Assembly (NCBI GenBank): GCA_049366815.1
Contig: JBMNCO010000009.1
Coordinates: 1 to 37,159 of the forward strand
From: CAYNYM01 sp049366815
GTDB taxonomy: Bacteria; Desulfobacterota; DSM-4660; Desulfatiglandales; HGW-15
Reading direction: 5' to 3'
Length of the DNA stretch: 37,159 bases
A model generated the notes under the pieces. The model saw only the letters and a list, made by a program, of their open reading frames with translations. It had not been told where the DNA came from and did no database searches. Every line of letters starts with the position of its first letter. The first letter of the stretch is position 1. This document shows, one piece after another, positions 1 to 8,345 of the stretch. The position numbers were made by a program, and so were the translations under genes.

Positions 1-2
1 AA

Positions 3-120
3 TCATGCTCCTTTCTGAAGTGACTAGCGGGAGCTTCGGAACGTAAGAAAGGGTGTATGATTTCCTTTCGAATTTTTCAAAGGGCTAAAGTGTTACAAGA
101 ACAGAATAAAAGGAGCATGA
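3..120. promoter_or_regulatory. Divergent intergenic region with mirrored Shine-Dalgarno sites
   Basis: A 12-bp perfect inverted repeat is formed by positions 3-14 and 109-120. Each arm is an AAAGGAG Shine-Dalgarno sequence followed by CATGA, read outward. The right arm serves the S1 gene starting at 122. The left arm probably serves a divergent gene whose start lies just left of the window, because the ATG at 6-4 on the reverse strand is too close to its SD. TATGAT at 56-61 could be a -10 but has no good -35. Chance similarity of two SD sites is the simplest reading. Confidence 0.35.
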
Positions 121-121
121 C

Positions 122-1582
122 ATGTCGGACAATTTTATAGACCAGGGAAACGGCGGGGAACAAAGCTTTGCCGATCTGCTGGATTCCTATAGCAAGGGGA
201 TGAATGAGAACATCCAGGTCGGTGACCGGATTCAGGGGGAAGTCATCTCCATAGGAGAGGATTCGGTTTACATCGATACGGGGACAAAGATCGACGGGGT
301 CATCGACAGGGTGGAACTGCTCAATGAGGACGGGGGGCTGTCCTGTGAAATCGGAGATACCCTTGAGCTCTATGTCGTTTCATTCAACGGCAATGAAATC
401 AGACTTTCCAAGGCCCTCGCTGGTATTGGGAGCCTCCGAATCCTTGAGGAGGCCTTTCAGAGCGCCGTTCCTGTTGAGGGAAAGGTGAAGAGCCAAATTA
501 AGGGAGGCTTTCAGGTCGAGATGAGCCAGAGGCGGGCCTTCTGCCCGGTCAGTCAAATGGACCTGAAATACGTGGAAGATCCTGATGAATATGTGGGGAA
601 CACCTACCGTTTTCTCATTACCCGTTTCGAGGAGGGGGGGAGGAATATTGTCGTTTCCCGACGGGAACTCCTCGATAAGGAGCAAAGAAAGGAAAGGGAT
701 GAATTTATCCGGGAAGTCCGTATCGGCGACCAACTTCAAGGGAGAGTCAGCAAGGTTATGCCCTATGGCGCCTTCATAGAACTCTTTCCCGGAGTGGAAG
801 GTATGGCCCATGTATCGGAACTGAGCTGGTCAAGGGTCGAAAAACCGGACGATGTCCTCAAGGTTGATGATTCGGTTGAGGTCAAGGTGCTCAATATCCT
901 CACCCCGGAGAAAGGCGGAGCACCCAGGATCTCCTTGTCGCTGAAACAGATCACCGGAGACCCCTGGGATAAGGTCTCTGAAACCTTCAGTGAAGGTGAA
1001 AAGGTCAAGGGAACGGTGAAACGTTGCGCCGGGTTCGGCGCATTTGTGGAAATTGCGCCGGGAATCGAAGGCCTGGTGCATATCAGTGAAATGAGTTATC
1101 TTAAAAGGGTCGTGAGACCGGAAGACGTCGTTCAGGTGGGACAGACCCTCCACGTGATGATCAAGCAAATCGATAGGGAAAACAGAAGAATTTCCCTGAG
1201 CATTAAGGATGCCGAAGGAGATCCATGGATCGACATCGAAGAAAAATACAAGGTCGGCCAAGCGGTACAAGGCATCCTCGATAAAAGGGAAAATTTCGGC
1301 TATTTCGTCACCCTGGAACCCGGCATCACCGGCCTTCTCCCGCACTCCAAATTAAAAGGCGCGGGGGGCCCCTCATCCCTGGAAAGGCTGAAACCCGGAG
1401 AACCCATCAAAGTCGTCATAGCGGAAATCCATGTGCATGAACACAAGATCACCCTCGGTCCCGGCGAGCTGAAGGAAGAAGAGGACTGGAAGCAGTTCGC
1501 CGACAAAAAAAAGAGCCCCTTCGGATCCCTTGGGGAAAAACTCCAGCAGGCGATGAAATCGAGGAAAGACGTCTCTGATTGA
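122..1582 (+). CDS. S1 RNA-binding domain protein with five S1 repeats (ribosomal protein S1-like)
   Basis: This 486-residue protein is built almost entirely of S1 (OB-fold) RNA-binding repeats, at roughly residues 32-99, 118-183, 202-276, 290-363 and 380-452. Repeats three and four are the most canonical, with YGAFIEL/FGAFVEI followed by GVEGMAHVSE and GIEGLVHISE. The second is degenerate. Family knowledge: such proteins bind single-stranded RNA, as in ribosomal protein S1 (usually six repeats, about 550 residues) or shorter paralogues. Here repeat number and length fall short of classical RpsA, so it is more likely a paralogue or lineage-specific S1 protein. AAGGAG 6 nt before the ATG supports the start. 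It stands alone; the next gene is convergent. A 5-bp hairpin at 1617-1630 lacks a T-tract, so no terminator is called. Confidence 0.88.
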   Translation: MSDNFIDQGNGGEQSFADLLDSYSKGMNENIQVGDRIQGEVISIGEDSVYIDTGTKIDGVIDRVELLNEDGGLSCEIGDTLELYVVSFNGNEIRLSKALAGIGSLRILEEAFQSAVPVEGKVKSQIKGGFQVEMSQRRAFCPVSQMDLKYVEDPDEYVGNTYRFLITRFEEGGRNIVVSRRELLDKEQRKERDEFIREVRIGDQLQGRVSKVMPYGAFIELFPGVEGMAHVSELSWSRVEKPDDVLKVDDSVEVKVLNILTPEKGGAPRISLSLKQITGDPWDKVSETFSEGEKVKGTVKRCAGFGAFVEIAPGIEGLVHISEMSYLKRVVRPEDVVQVGQTLHVMIKQIDRENRRISLSIKDAEGDPWIDIEEKYKVGQAVQGILDKRENFGYFVTLEPGITGLLPHSKLKGAGGPSSLERLKPGEPIKVVIAEIHVHEHKITLGPGELKEEEDWKQFADKKKSPFGSLGEKLQQAMKSRKDVSD

Positions 1583-1639
1583 GAGCCAAGGGTGTGAGCT
1601 CAGGAACAGGGGGATTCGGGCGTCTGCCCGGGTGACTTG

Positions 1640-2884
1640 TCAGACCTCAAGTATCTCCTCTCCAAGCGGAGTGAGACATTCACAGCCATTGCCGGTAACG
1701 AGGACCGTGTTTTCAATGCCGACCGCCCCTTTACCTGGGAATACTATCTTGGGTTCCAGTGCAAAGGTCATTCCCTCTTCCAGGGGATAGGAATGGCCTT
1801 CGGCAAGGTAGGGGTATTCCGCCAGTTCCAGGCCGATACCGTGACCGACAAAGCGCGTCTGTAAACCCGGGGGCCCCAGATAGCTGTCCTTGTAGCCCAA
1901 CTTTTCGGCCAGCCTGAGGCTGCTCCGGAACAGTGCCTCGCAATCTGCGCCCGGCCTGGTCGATGCCAATACGCTATCATGTATCTCCCTGCAGGCCTTA
2001 TAGGCGTCGACGAAATCCGCCGGCATTTCCCCGATCGAAAACATGCGCGTCTCGTCCGCTATATACCCGTGGAAGCAGGTGTCAAAGTCCACGAGGATCG
2101 GTTCACGGGCCTTCATGGCCCTGAGGCTTGCCCCGACGGGGAAGGCCGGAGAAAGTCCCAACCCTCCCATGGGCGAATCGGACTGGCTCACGATGCCTCC
2201 AGTGGGCCCGCTCAGGACATGCCACGTGTAAGCCTCGTAATTCATGGCCCGCACCCTGAGCAGACCTTCGTGCCCATATCTTTTCGCAGCGGCCTCAAGC
2301 AGTCCACCGAACTCGATTTCCGTCATTCCCTCTCGAAGCATCCCCCTGCCATCCAGATAGGCCTTGCGGCCGATTTCTCCGGCCCTTTTCATGAGCGCCA
2401 CCTCGAAAGGGGTCTTTATTCTTCGGATTTCGCTTATGAGCCACGAGGAATCAACGATACGTGTCCCGTTGAAAAGATCCCTATATCTCAAGTAGTCCCG
2501 GGCGGGAAGGACGTCCATCTCCACTCCTAGCACCTTTGGTAATCGTCCCAGGTGATCTCGGATCAGGGGAGGAACGTCTCGAATCGATCGCATTCCCACC
2601 ACATATTCCAGGGGCGATTCGATCCTTGCCCGCTCCAACTCCCTTCTCACCATGAGCAGGGGTTCACCTTCGGCGGGGATAAAGAGGACTGCGTCCTGGG
2701 CCGTGCCCGAAAAATAATAGAAATCCATTTTCTCAACAACCAGCACGGCCTCCATCTCTTGGTCGATCATAGCGCGCTTCAGTCTGTCCAATCGTCCTTT
2801 TATCTCCTCAATGGACACGTAGTGGAACCCTAGAGACCGACCCCACTCTTTCAAGCCGAACTGTATCCATTCATTATACTCCAT
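1640..2884 (-). CDS. M24-family metallopeptidase (Xaa-Pro aminopeptidase/dipeptidase-like)
   Basis: The 414-residue product has the two-part layout of prolidases and aminopeptidase P: an N-terminal creatinase-like domain (about 30-150) and a C-terminal pita-bread M24 domain (about 160-410). All five metal ligands are visible: D266 in LVDFD, D277 in ADETR, H348 in GHGIG, E377 in ALEPK and E391 in GIENT. It should therefore be an active dinuclear-metal peptidase cutting next to proline in peptides in the cytoplasm; exact specificity cannot be read. The start is supported by AAAGGAG about 5 nt upstream of the ATG. It is convergent with the S1 gene and divergent from the hydrolase at 3088. The unusual first 25 residues precede the typical domain but contain no signal peptide. 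Confidence 0.9.
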   Translation of the reverse strand: MEYNEWIQFGLKEWGRSLGFHYVSIEEIKGRLDRLKRAMIDQEMEAVLVVEKMDFYYFSGTAQDAVLFIPAEGEPLLMVRRELERARIESPLEYVVGMRSIRDVPPLIRDHLGRLPKVLGVEMDVLPARDYLRYRDLFNGTRIVDSSWLISEIRRIKTPFEVALMKRAGEIGRKAYLDGRGMLREGMTEIEFGGLLEAAAKRYGHEGLLRVRAMNYEAYTWHVLSGPTGGIVSQSDSPMGGLGLSPAFPVGASLRAMKAREPILVDFDTCFHGYIADETRMFSIGEMPADFVDAYKACREIHDSVLASTRPGADCEALFRSSLRLAEKLGYKDSYLGPPGLQTRFVGHGIGLELAEYPYLAEGHSYPLEEGMTFALEPKIVFPGKGAVGIENTVLVTGNGCECLTPLGEEILEV

Positions 2885-2991
2885 GCCTCTCCTTTCTCTA
2901 TTCGCTTATTCCCTCTTTGAATCTAAAAAAACACCGGATGAAGGCGATTCCGCATAAATTATCCGTCACCGGCTGTCTCATGTTTCACAAT

Positions 2992-3020
2992 TTGACACCC
3001 GTCACCGGGTCCCCTATAAT
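2992..3020 (+). promoter_or_regulatory. Consensus sigma70-type promoter for the MBL-fold hydrolase
   Basis: TTGACA (2992-2997) and TATAAT (3015-3020) are both perfect consensus hexamers separated by exactly 17 bp. Transcription should begin near 3027, giving a 5' leader of about 60 nt to the ATG at 3088. The promoter lies inside a longer open frame that starts at 2917, so it also argues against that upstream start. Confidence 0.75.
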
Positions 3021-3087
3021 GCGTTTTTTTAGGATCATCCGTCTAGAGCGGGGCCGCATCAAAACAAGTTCAAGGGAAAAGTGCACA

Positions 3088-3756
3088 ATGATACTGAAAA
3101 GAATGGAAGTCGGCACCCTTTCGGTCAACTGTTATATCGTGGCCGACGAAAAAACCCGAGAGGCCGCGGTTTTCGATCCTGGTGGCGGCGTCAAACAGAT
3201 TATCGAGGTCCTCGCAGGTGACAATCTGACCGTGAAATACATTTTCAATACCCATGCACACTTTGACCATGTGGGGGGCAATCAGGAACTTCAGGATGCC
3301 ACCGGCGCCCCCATTCTTATCCACCGGGAAGAGGGCCCGGGGCTTCTGGCAGCCGAAGAGCGCGCGGCCCTCTACGGTTTTTCCGCCCCACCTTCAAAGG
3401 CCTCCCGCTTCCTTGAAGAGGGGGATGCCCTTGATTTGGGCTCAATCCGCTTCGGGATCTTGGAACTCCGCGGCCACTCTTTTGTGGGTCTAGCCTACCT
3501 CTTTGAGGGAGATGCGGACCTGGGGGGAGGCGTGAAAAAACATCGGCTGCTGATAAGCGGTGACATACTTTTTGCCGGGAGCATCGGGCGAACGGATTTT
3601 CCCGGAGGCAATCTGAAGGTTCTTCTCGAAAATATCCGCACAAAGATCTTTACCCTCCCGGATGACACGATCATTCTTTCCGGACACGGCCCGGCGACAA
3701 CCATCGGCCGGGAGAGGCGCTTTAATCCCTTTTTAAATAATTCCTTCCGGACTTAG
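3088..3756 (+). CDS. MBL-fold metallo-hydrolase (glyoxalase II-like)
   Basis: The 222-residue protein begins ILKRMEVGTLSVNCYIV, a typical N-terminus for small glyoxalase II-like hydrolases. Metal-binding motifs are present in order: THAHFDH (H56, H58, D60, H61), H130 in LRGHS (usually TPGHT), D159 in ISGDILF and H200 in LSGHG. IGRTDFPGG near 167 is also family-typical. It probably hydrolyses a thioester or other ester with a dinuclear metal site; the substrate is unknown. The open frame extends back to 2917, but the ATG at 3088 has AAGGGA about 10 nt upstream and lies downstream of the promoter at 2992-3020. Its TAG shares bases with the reverse-strand TAA of mreB, a 4-nt tail-to-tail overlap. 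Confidence 0.9.
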   Translation: MILKRMEVGTLSVNCYIVADEKTREAAVFDPGGGVKQIIEVLAGDNLTVKYIFNTHAHFDHVGGNQELQDATGAPILIHREEGPGLLAAEERAALYGFSAPPSKASRFLEEGDALDLGSIRFGILELRGHSFVGLAYLFEGDADLGGGVKKHRLLISGDILFAGSIGRTDFPGGNLKVLLENIRTKIFTLPDDTIILSGHGPATTIGRERRFNPFLNNSFRT

Positions 3757-4787
3757 TCAATCATCACCTCTTTCAGCGACGAAAGATTTTCTAGAATTTT
3801 TCCAGCCCCCAGCGCTACAGACAGTTGAGGGTGTTCTGTCACTTTAACGGGCAGTTTTGTCTCTTCCCTCAGGAGTAGGTCAAGGTTCCGCAATAATGAT
3901 CCGCCCCCTGCCAAAACGATGCCTTTTTCAAGGATATCGGACGATAATTCCGGAGGCATGTGCTCCAGAGCGGTGCGTACCGTATGAACAATGGTGTTCA
4001 CTTCCTCTGAAATCATGTCCCGAACCTCTTCCGAGTTTACGGTCATCACCTTTGGGATGCCGCTGACCAAATCGCGCCCCCTGATCTCCATAGTCTTCAC
4101 ACGGCCGTCCGGATAGGCGCTTCCAATGCTGATTTTCAGGTGTTCCGCTGTGCCAAGGCCGATAAGAAAATTGTAGTTCCTGTTGATATACTGCTCAATG
4201 GCCTCATCCATTATATCCCCTGCCACCCGCACCGACATGCTGTAAACGATTCCTCCGAGAGAGATGACGGCTACTTCGGTGGTTCCGCCCCCGATATCAA
4301 CAATCAGGTTTCCGGTCGGTTCCGTAATGGGGAGGCCGGCACCAATGGCCGCAGCCATGGGTTCTTCAACAACAAAGACCTCGCTTGCCCCTGCAGAACG
4401 TGCGCACTCGCGAACTGCTTTTTTCTCAACGGGCGTAATCCCGACAGGAACCGCTATGACGACCCGCGGACGGATGAATGCCTTCCTGAGATGGACCTTT
4501 TTCATGAAGTGTCGCAGCATAATTTCGGCAATCTCAAAATGTGCGATGACGCCGGCGCTCATGGGACGAATGGCCTCTACGCTTTCCGGTGTCCTGCCCA
4601 GCATCATCTTGGCCTCTCTGCCGACCCGCAGGACCTTATCGGCACCGCTGTCGCCTTTCCTGATGGCAACCACCGAGGGTTCGTCCAGGACGATACCCTT
4701 CCCCTTTGCATAAATGATTGTGTTTGAGGTCCCCAGATCAATGGCCAGATCATGGGCAAACTTACTCCATAGAGGGTCGAGAAGCAT
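3753..4787 (-). CDS. mreB: Rod shape-determining protein MreB/Mbl
   Basis: The 344-residue actin homologue is close to the usual MreB length (about 345). The actin-fold ATP site is intact: phosphate-1 loop DLGTSNT (17-23), VEEPMAAAIGAG near 140, phosphate-2 loop DIGGGTTEVA near 165 and the adenosine motif AGGGSLL near 295. The N-terminal MLLDPLWSKFAHD could be an amphipathic membrane anchor. MreB filaments position the peptidoglycan elongation machinery in rod-shaped cells. The usual partners mreC, mreD, pbp2 and rodA are absent here, so this is an orphan copy, perhaps a second mreB/mbl paralogue. An AGGAAA stretch about 10 nt upstream is a modest SD. The gene is divergent from the HU gene. 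Confidence 0.93.
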   Translation of the reverse strand: MLLDPLWSKFAHDLAIDLGTSNTIIYAKGKGIVLDEPSVVAIRKGDSGADKVLRVGREAKMMLGRTPESVEAIRPMSAGVIAHFEIAEIMLRHFMKKVHLRKAFIRPRVVIAVPVGITPVEKKAVRECARSAGASEVFVVEEPMAAAIGAGLPITEPTGNLIVDIGGGTTEVAVISLGGIVYSMSVRVAGDIMDEAIEQYINRNYNFLIGLGTAEHLKISIGSAYPDGRVKTMEIRGRDLVSGIPKVMTVNSEEVRDMISEEVNTIVHTVRTALEHMPPELSSDILEKGIVLAGGGSLLRNLDLLLREETKLPVKVTEHPQLSVALGAGKILENLSSLKEVMID

Positions 4788-4951
4788 GTCTATTGGTTTC
4801 CTGTGTGTTGTGATTGAGACGACTATAATGGAATTGGTCCGCTATTATCAAATATAAAATGAAAACCCCGGCATTTGAAGCGTCGAGGGGCTGTGCCGCA
4901 CCCTTAGAGGTCATTTCTTGCAGCGATTTATGGGAAATATGAACAAAAGAG

Positions 4952-4980
4952 TTGACACCACGCTCCGATGTGTCTAAATA
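4952..4980 (+). promoter_or_regulatory. Candidate promoter of the HU gene in the mreB-HU divergent spacer
   Basis: TTGACA at 4952-4957 is a perfect -35. A 17-bp spacer leads to TAAATA at 4975-4980, which is only a fair -10. Transcription would start near 4987, about 100 nt before the HU ATG. The rest of the 297-bp divergent spacer (4788-5084) is AT-rich; I see no gene in it and no convincing promoter for mreB. Confidence 0.4.
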
Positions 4981-5084
4981 GGCTATCATTCGAGGATTCG
5001 GGGTCTCAGATTCACGCGTATGGAAGGGTCACTGCGGACAGACATTTCGCCGGTACTGAAATATTTTTATAGGAGGAATACCTT

Positions 5085-5480
5085 ATGGTAGCAAAAAAAG
5101 CGGAAAAAAAGGCACCTGCAAAAAAGGCTTCAGAGAAAAAGGCAAGCACCGCAAAAAAGGCGGCGCCAACGGTAAAGGAGCAAATGACCAAAACGGCCAT
5201 CATCAATGAAATTGCCGAAAATACCGGCCTGAACAAAAAGCAGGTTTCTTCGGTATTCGACGAACTTTCCGTTTTAATTGAACGCCACATCAAAAAGAAA
5301 TCCGTCGGGAAGTTCTCTCTGCCGGGTCTTATGAAAATCGAAGTGAAGCGCAAACCCGCAACCAAGGCCCGCAAGGGCGTCAATCCTTTTACCGGTGAAG
5401 AGACGACTTTCGCGGCCAAACCGGCACGCAACGTTGTCAAGATCCGCCCTTTGAAAAAGATAAAAGATATGGTTTTGTGA
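5085..5480 (+). CDS. HU-family DNA-binding protein with Lys/Ala-rich N-terminal tail
   Basis: The 131-residue protein has two parts. Residues 1-30 are a basic low-complexity tail of KKA/AKKA repeats, as in histone H1 or mycobacterial HupB tails. Residues about 33-130 are a HU/IHF fold: MTKTAIINEIAENTGL, the dimerisation helices, then the beta-arm region with NPFTGEE and the C-terminal ARNVVKIRPLKKIKD. HU proteins bend and compact DNA as dimers; the tail should add non-specific DNA contacts. In classical HU the arm motif is NPQTG; here it is NPFTG. AGGAGG 8 nt before the ATG is an ideal SD, suggesting high expression. It has its own candidate promoter and a strong terminator, so it is a single-gene unit. 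Confidence 0.92.
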   Translation: MVAKKAEKKAPAKKASEKKASTAKKAAPTVKEQMTKTAIINEIAENTGLNKKQVSSVFDELSVLIERHIKKKSVGKFSLPGLMKIEVKRKPATKARKGVNPFTGEETTFAAKPARNVVKIRPLKKIKDMVL

Positions 5481-5543
5481 TCGGCCCTAATCGGCCCGGA
5501 ACACTATATATCAGGATCTGTTGTCTCAATTTCCTGCAAAAAG

Positions 5544-5577
5544 AGTCTTCACCTGCCCGGCGGGTGGGGACTTTTTT
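5544..5577. terminator. Rho-independent (probably bidirectional) terminator
   Basis: A 12-bp stem (5544-5555 with 5561-5572, including three G-U pairs), a 5-nt loop CCCGG and a run of six T (5572-5577) follow the HU gene. On the other strand the same stem is followed by five T, so it can also end the reverse-strand oxidase transcript, whose stop codon is at 5605. Confidence 0.8.
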
Positions 5578-5604
5578 AGTATTTAAAAGCCGATCGACCT
5601 GTGC

Positions 5605-7038
5605 TCAGATCAAAATGTTTCCGGGAGCCATGATTCCCCTGGGATCAAAGGCCCTTTTGATGGCTCTCATGGCCTCGATCACGGCCTCGGGATATTCGAG
5701 TGCCAGATGCTCCCTTTTCATCTTTCCGATACCGTGCTCTCCGGCAATGGTGCCGCCCAACTCCACTGCTTTCTTTGCCATGAGCAGGTCGACACCCTCT
5801 GCAATCCGCATTTCTTCTGTATTTCTCGCTATAAAATTGAAGTGTGGATGTCCTTCCCCTATGTGTCCGAAGCGTATAACGGTCATATCTCCCAGGAGAC
5901 ATTTGACTGTATCATAGTAGGCGAACAGTTCCGGAAGCTTGTAATACGGCACGGCCCAGTCCGTCGAAATCTTGCATCCGCCGTCCTTTACGGCCCGGGT
6001 GCTTTTTTCGTTCATTGTCTGTGGAACAAGATGCCTCAGACCAAGCAGACGGCCCTTCTGACCGGCCGTGAAGGCGATCTGCGTATCATCCGACAAACGC
6101 GTGTGTTTATCGATGAGCTTTGACCATCGCCCCAAAGACTGTTCCTTCTTCCTGTCATCTTCGATTTCCTCCTCAAAGAAGACCATCACCTGAGCCTCGG
6201 CTGGGATGCATATTCCCTCTGCATTGGGCCGGATGATTTCGAGGCAGATCTCATCGAGAAATTCAATGCTCCTGGGTGAAAAGGCATGATCATCCCGCGC
6301 TTCCAAAATGAAGGAAAGGGCGGATTGCAGGTTCGTGAAAAATACCATGACGATGAACGAATCCGTCGGCAACGTTGTCAAGGAAACCTCAATCTCGGTA
6401 ATGATACCCAAAGTACCTTCAGAGCCTACAAAGAGATCCGCTGGTCGATTTAGGGCGGCGTAACCGGCGCAGTGTTTGTCCACCTTTTTCCCTATCGCAT
6501 CGATCCGTTTCCCCCTGCCGTCCACTATCCTCAACCTTCTGACCCAATCCCTCGTGCCTCCGTATTTCAAAGTACAGGAACCGGAAGCATTGGTCGCCAC
6601 ATTGCCCCCTATGGTGCATTCCTCGGCACTGGTGGGGTCGGGTGGGTAGAAGAGACCGGCCTCAGCCGCCGCCTTTCGCAGATCAGCTGTAATCACCCCA
6701 GGCTCCACTACGGCCAGTCGCATTTTGCCGTCAATGTTGATAATGCGTTGCATCTTTTCCAGGGATAGAGCAAAGCCCTCATCACAGATAGATGCCCCGG
6801 TCAGGGAGGAGCGAAGGCCCTGTGCTGTGATGGGCTTACTCTGTGCACCGCACTCCTCAACAAAGGCCAGGATGTCTTTTTCATCGGACGGACGAAACAC
6901 GCCTTCAAAATTGCCTTGAATACCGAGGGCATCTTCATTATAGGCGGCCAAGATGTCCGGGTCTGTGACAATTTGCAGTGTTTTATTCGGGTATTTCACT
7001 TTTTGGTCTTTATCTTCCTGTTTGATCTTTGATGCCAA
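5605..7038 (-). CDS. FAD-binding oxidoreductase, GlcD/D-lactate dehydrogenase-like
   Basis: The 477-residue flavoprotein belongs to the vanillyl-alcohol oxidase superfamily. An FAD_binding_4 domain (about 40-220) carries PDPTSAEECTIGGNVATNASG, the pyrophosphate-binding motif. The FAD-oxidase C domain holds FGHIGEGHPHFNF and GEHGIGKMKREHL, family hallmarks involved in metal and substrate binding. Such enzymes oxidise D-2-hydroxyacids such as D-lactate or glycolate and pass electrons to a quinone or Fe-S partner. No Fe-S partner (GlcF/LutA type) is encoded beside it. The start is uncertain. The frame opens with a TTG at 7038 preceded by a weak SD; an upstream in-frame TGA excludes an earlier start, and a GTG at codon 14 is an alternative. 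It is the last gene of the gpmI-MFS-oxidase operon, 32 nt behind the transporter. Confidence 0.9.
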   Translation of the reverse strand: MASKIKQEDKDQKVKYPNKTLQIVTDPDILAAYNEDALGIQGNFEGVFRPSDEKDILAFVEECGAQSKPITAQGLRSSLTGASICDEGFALSLEKMQRIINIDGKMRLAVVEPGVITADLRKAAAEAGLFYPPDPTSAEECTIGGNVATNASGSCTLKYGGTRDWVRRLRIVDGRGKRIDAIGKKVDKHCAGYAALNRPADLFVGSEGTLGIITEIEVSLTTLPTDSFIVMVFFTNLQSALSFILEARDDHAFSPRSIEFLDEICLEIIRPNAEGICIPAEAQVMVFFEEEIEDDRKKEQSLGRWSKLIDKHTRLSDDTQIAFTAGQKGRLLGLRHLVPQTMNEKSTRAVKDGGCKISTDWAVPYYKLPELFAYYDTVKCLLGDMTVIRFGHIGEGHPHFNFIARNTEEMRIAEGVDLLMAKKAVELGGTIAGEHGIGKMKREHLALEYPEAVIEAMRAIKRAFDPRGIMAPGNILI

Positions 7039-7070
7039 TGGCCCACTCTTATACTCTCAGGCCCTGTTCT

Positions 7071-8324
7071 TCATGAAGTCCTATGGCTCTTATCCCGTGC
7101 GAAGGCGTAGAGCAAAACCAAAGCGATCAGAAAGGCGCTACAAACAAAAAATGCGGCACGGAAGGCCTCGGGACCACGGGAAGCTTGTGGATAGAGGCGC
7201 TCCATAAGGCTTCCCAGTCCCTGGAGAAAGACCGCAGAGCCGGTCATGGTGAAAAAATTGATCGCCGTCATGGCCGTTCCGGCCATCTCAAGGGGCATAA
7301 GATCTTTGATATGCGGATACATGAGCAGTCCGGTTCCCCTGAACAGGCCAAACCCGAAAAAGAGCCCGCAAAAAAGCGCGTAACCGTATCCGGGAGAAAG
7401 CATGGACATCAGAAACACAATCAGGCAGACGCCCACATGCCCCCACAATATGACCCATTTTCGCGTGCGGAAGACCCTGTCCGACAGGGCCCCCATGACC
7501 GGTCCACCCAGGATCAGGCCTATATTGAGGGACAGAATCACATTGCCCGCCCGGACCGCGGAAAAGCCCATGGCATCCATGAGAAAGGGGCCGACCCAGA
7601 GATTTTGGAAGGACAGGAAGACCCCTGAACTGGCAAAGGTACCGAAGGCGATAATCCAATAGTCCTTTTTTCGAAATAAAAGGGCAAGGTCTGAAAAGAT
7701 TCGCCCAAATCCCCTCCTCACTTCGTTTGAACGCACCTCAGCAGTCCCATTCCCGGGTCTATCTCGTACAAGGATATAGAAGGAGAGGATGATAATAAAA
7801 TTGGAACCGGCAATGAGCTGGTAGGCACCGCGCCATCCTATTTCATCGACCAGCAGAACCAGGGGGGTTGCTGCGAACATGTTTCCGAGCGTCCCTATTG
7901 AAAAAACGAGGCCCGAGAGGGTCGCAAAGCTCCTTGGGCCGAACCAAGTCGTTAAGAGTTTGAAACTCCCCATGAGATTGCATGCCATGCCCACTCCGAG
8001 GAGTATCCTTCCAAGGATCCCCAAGGTCAGGGAATCGGCCACGGAAAAGACCAAGGCCCCCGCTATGCCCACAATGGAAAGTCCTGTCATCATCTTCCTG
8101 GGGCCTATCCTGTCGAGAAACATGCCGATTGGAATCTGGGTCAACGCAAAGGCGTAAAAAAAACAAGCGGATAAAAGCCCGAGCGTCTCAGTGGTCAGCT
8201 CAAGATCCCGAATCAGGTGCGGAGCGATGACCGCATTGGAGGCGCGGTAAAATTGAGAGAGAAAAAAATTGGATGTCGCTATTGCGAGGACAAACCATCG
8301 CCATGGTCCTTTGGAATTTTTCAT
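7071..8324 (-). CDS. MFS transporter, 12 TM
   Basis: The 417-residue protein shows about twelve hydrophobic segments in two halves joined by a charged central loop (near 190-220). The loop 2-3 signature GMFLDRIGPRKMM and its second-half echo GALSDRVFRTRKW identify the major facilitator superfamily. The sequence FYRASNAVIAPHL early in the protein is typical of anion and organic-acid porters of this superfamily. The substrate is unknown. As it lies between a phosphoglycerate mutase and a 2-hydroxyacid oxidase in one operon, an organic acid such as lactate, glycolate or glycerate is a reasonable guess. Its ATG is 21 nt past the gpmI stop; the SD (GGGAAA) is weak, which fits translation linked to upstream genes. 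Confidence 0.9.
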   Translation of the reverse strand: MKNSKGPWRWFVLAIATSNFFLSQFYRASNAVIAPHLIRDLELTTETLGLLSACFFYAFALTQIPIGMFLDRIGPRKMMTGLSIVGIAGALVFSVADSLTLGILGRILLGVGMACNLMGSFKLLTTWFGPRSFATLSGLVFSIGTLGNMFAATPLVLLVDEIGWRGAYQLIAGSNFIIILSFYILVRDRPGNGTAEVRSNEVRRGFGRIFSDLALLFRKKDYWIIAFGTFASSGVFLSFQNLWVGPFLMDAMGFSAVRAGNVILSLNIGLILGGPVMGALSDRVFRTRKWVILWGHVGVCLIVFLMSMLSPGYGYALFCGLFFGFGLFRGTGLLMYPHIKDLMPLEMAGTAMTAINFFTMTGSAVFLQGLGSLMERLYPQASRGPEAFRAAFFVCSAFLIALVLLYAFARDKSHRTS

Positions 8325-8345
8325 GTTTCTTGTTTTCCCGACGAC

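Noticed and set aside
1617..1630. CGGGC/GCCCG hairpin after the S1 gene as a terminator
   Set aside because: The stem is only 5 bp and no T-tract follows.
2917..3087. 57-residue N-terminal extension of the MBL-fold hydrolase
   Set aside because: It contains a consensus promoter, does not resemble the family, and the ATG at 3088 has a ribosome-binding site.
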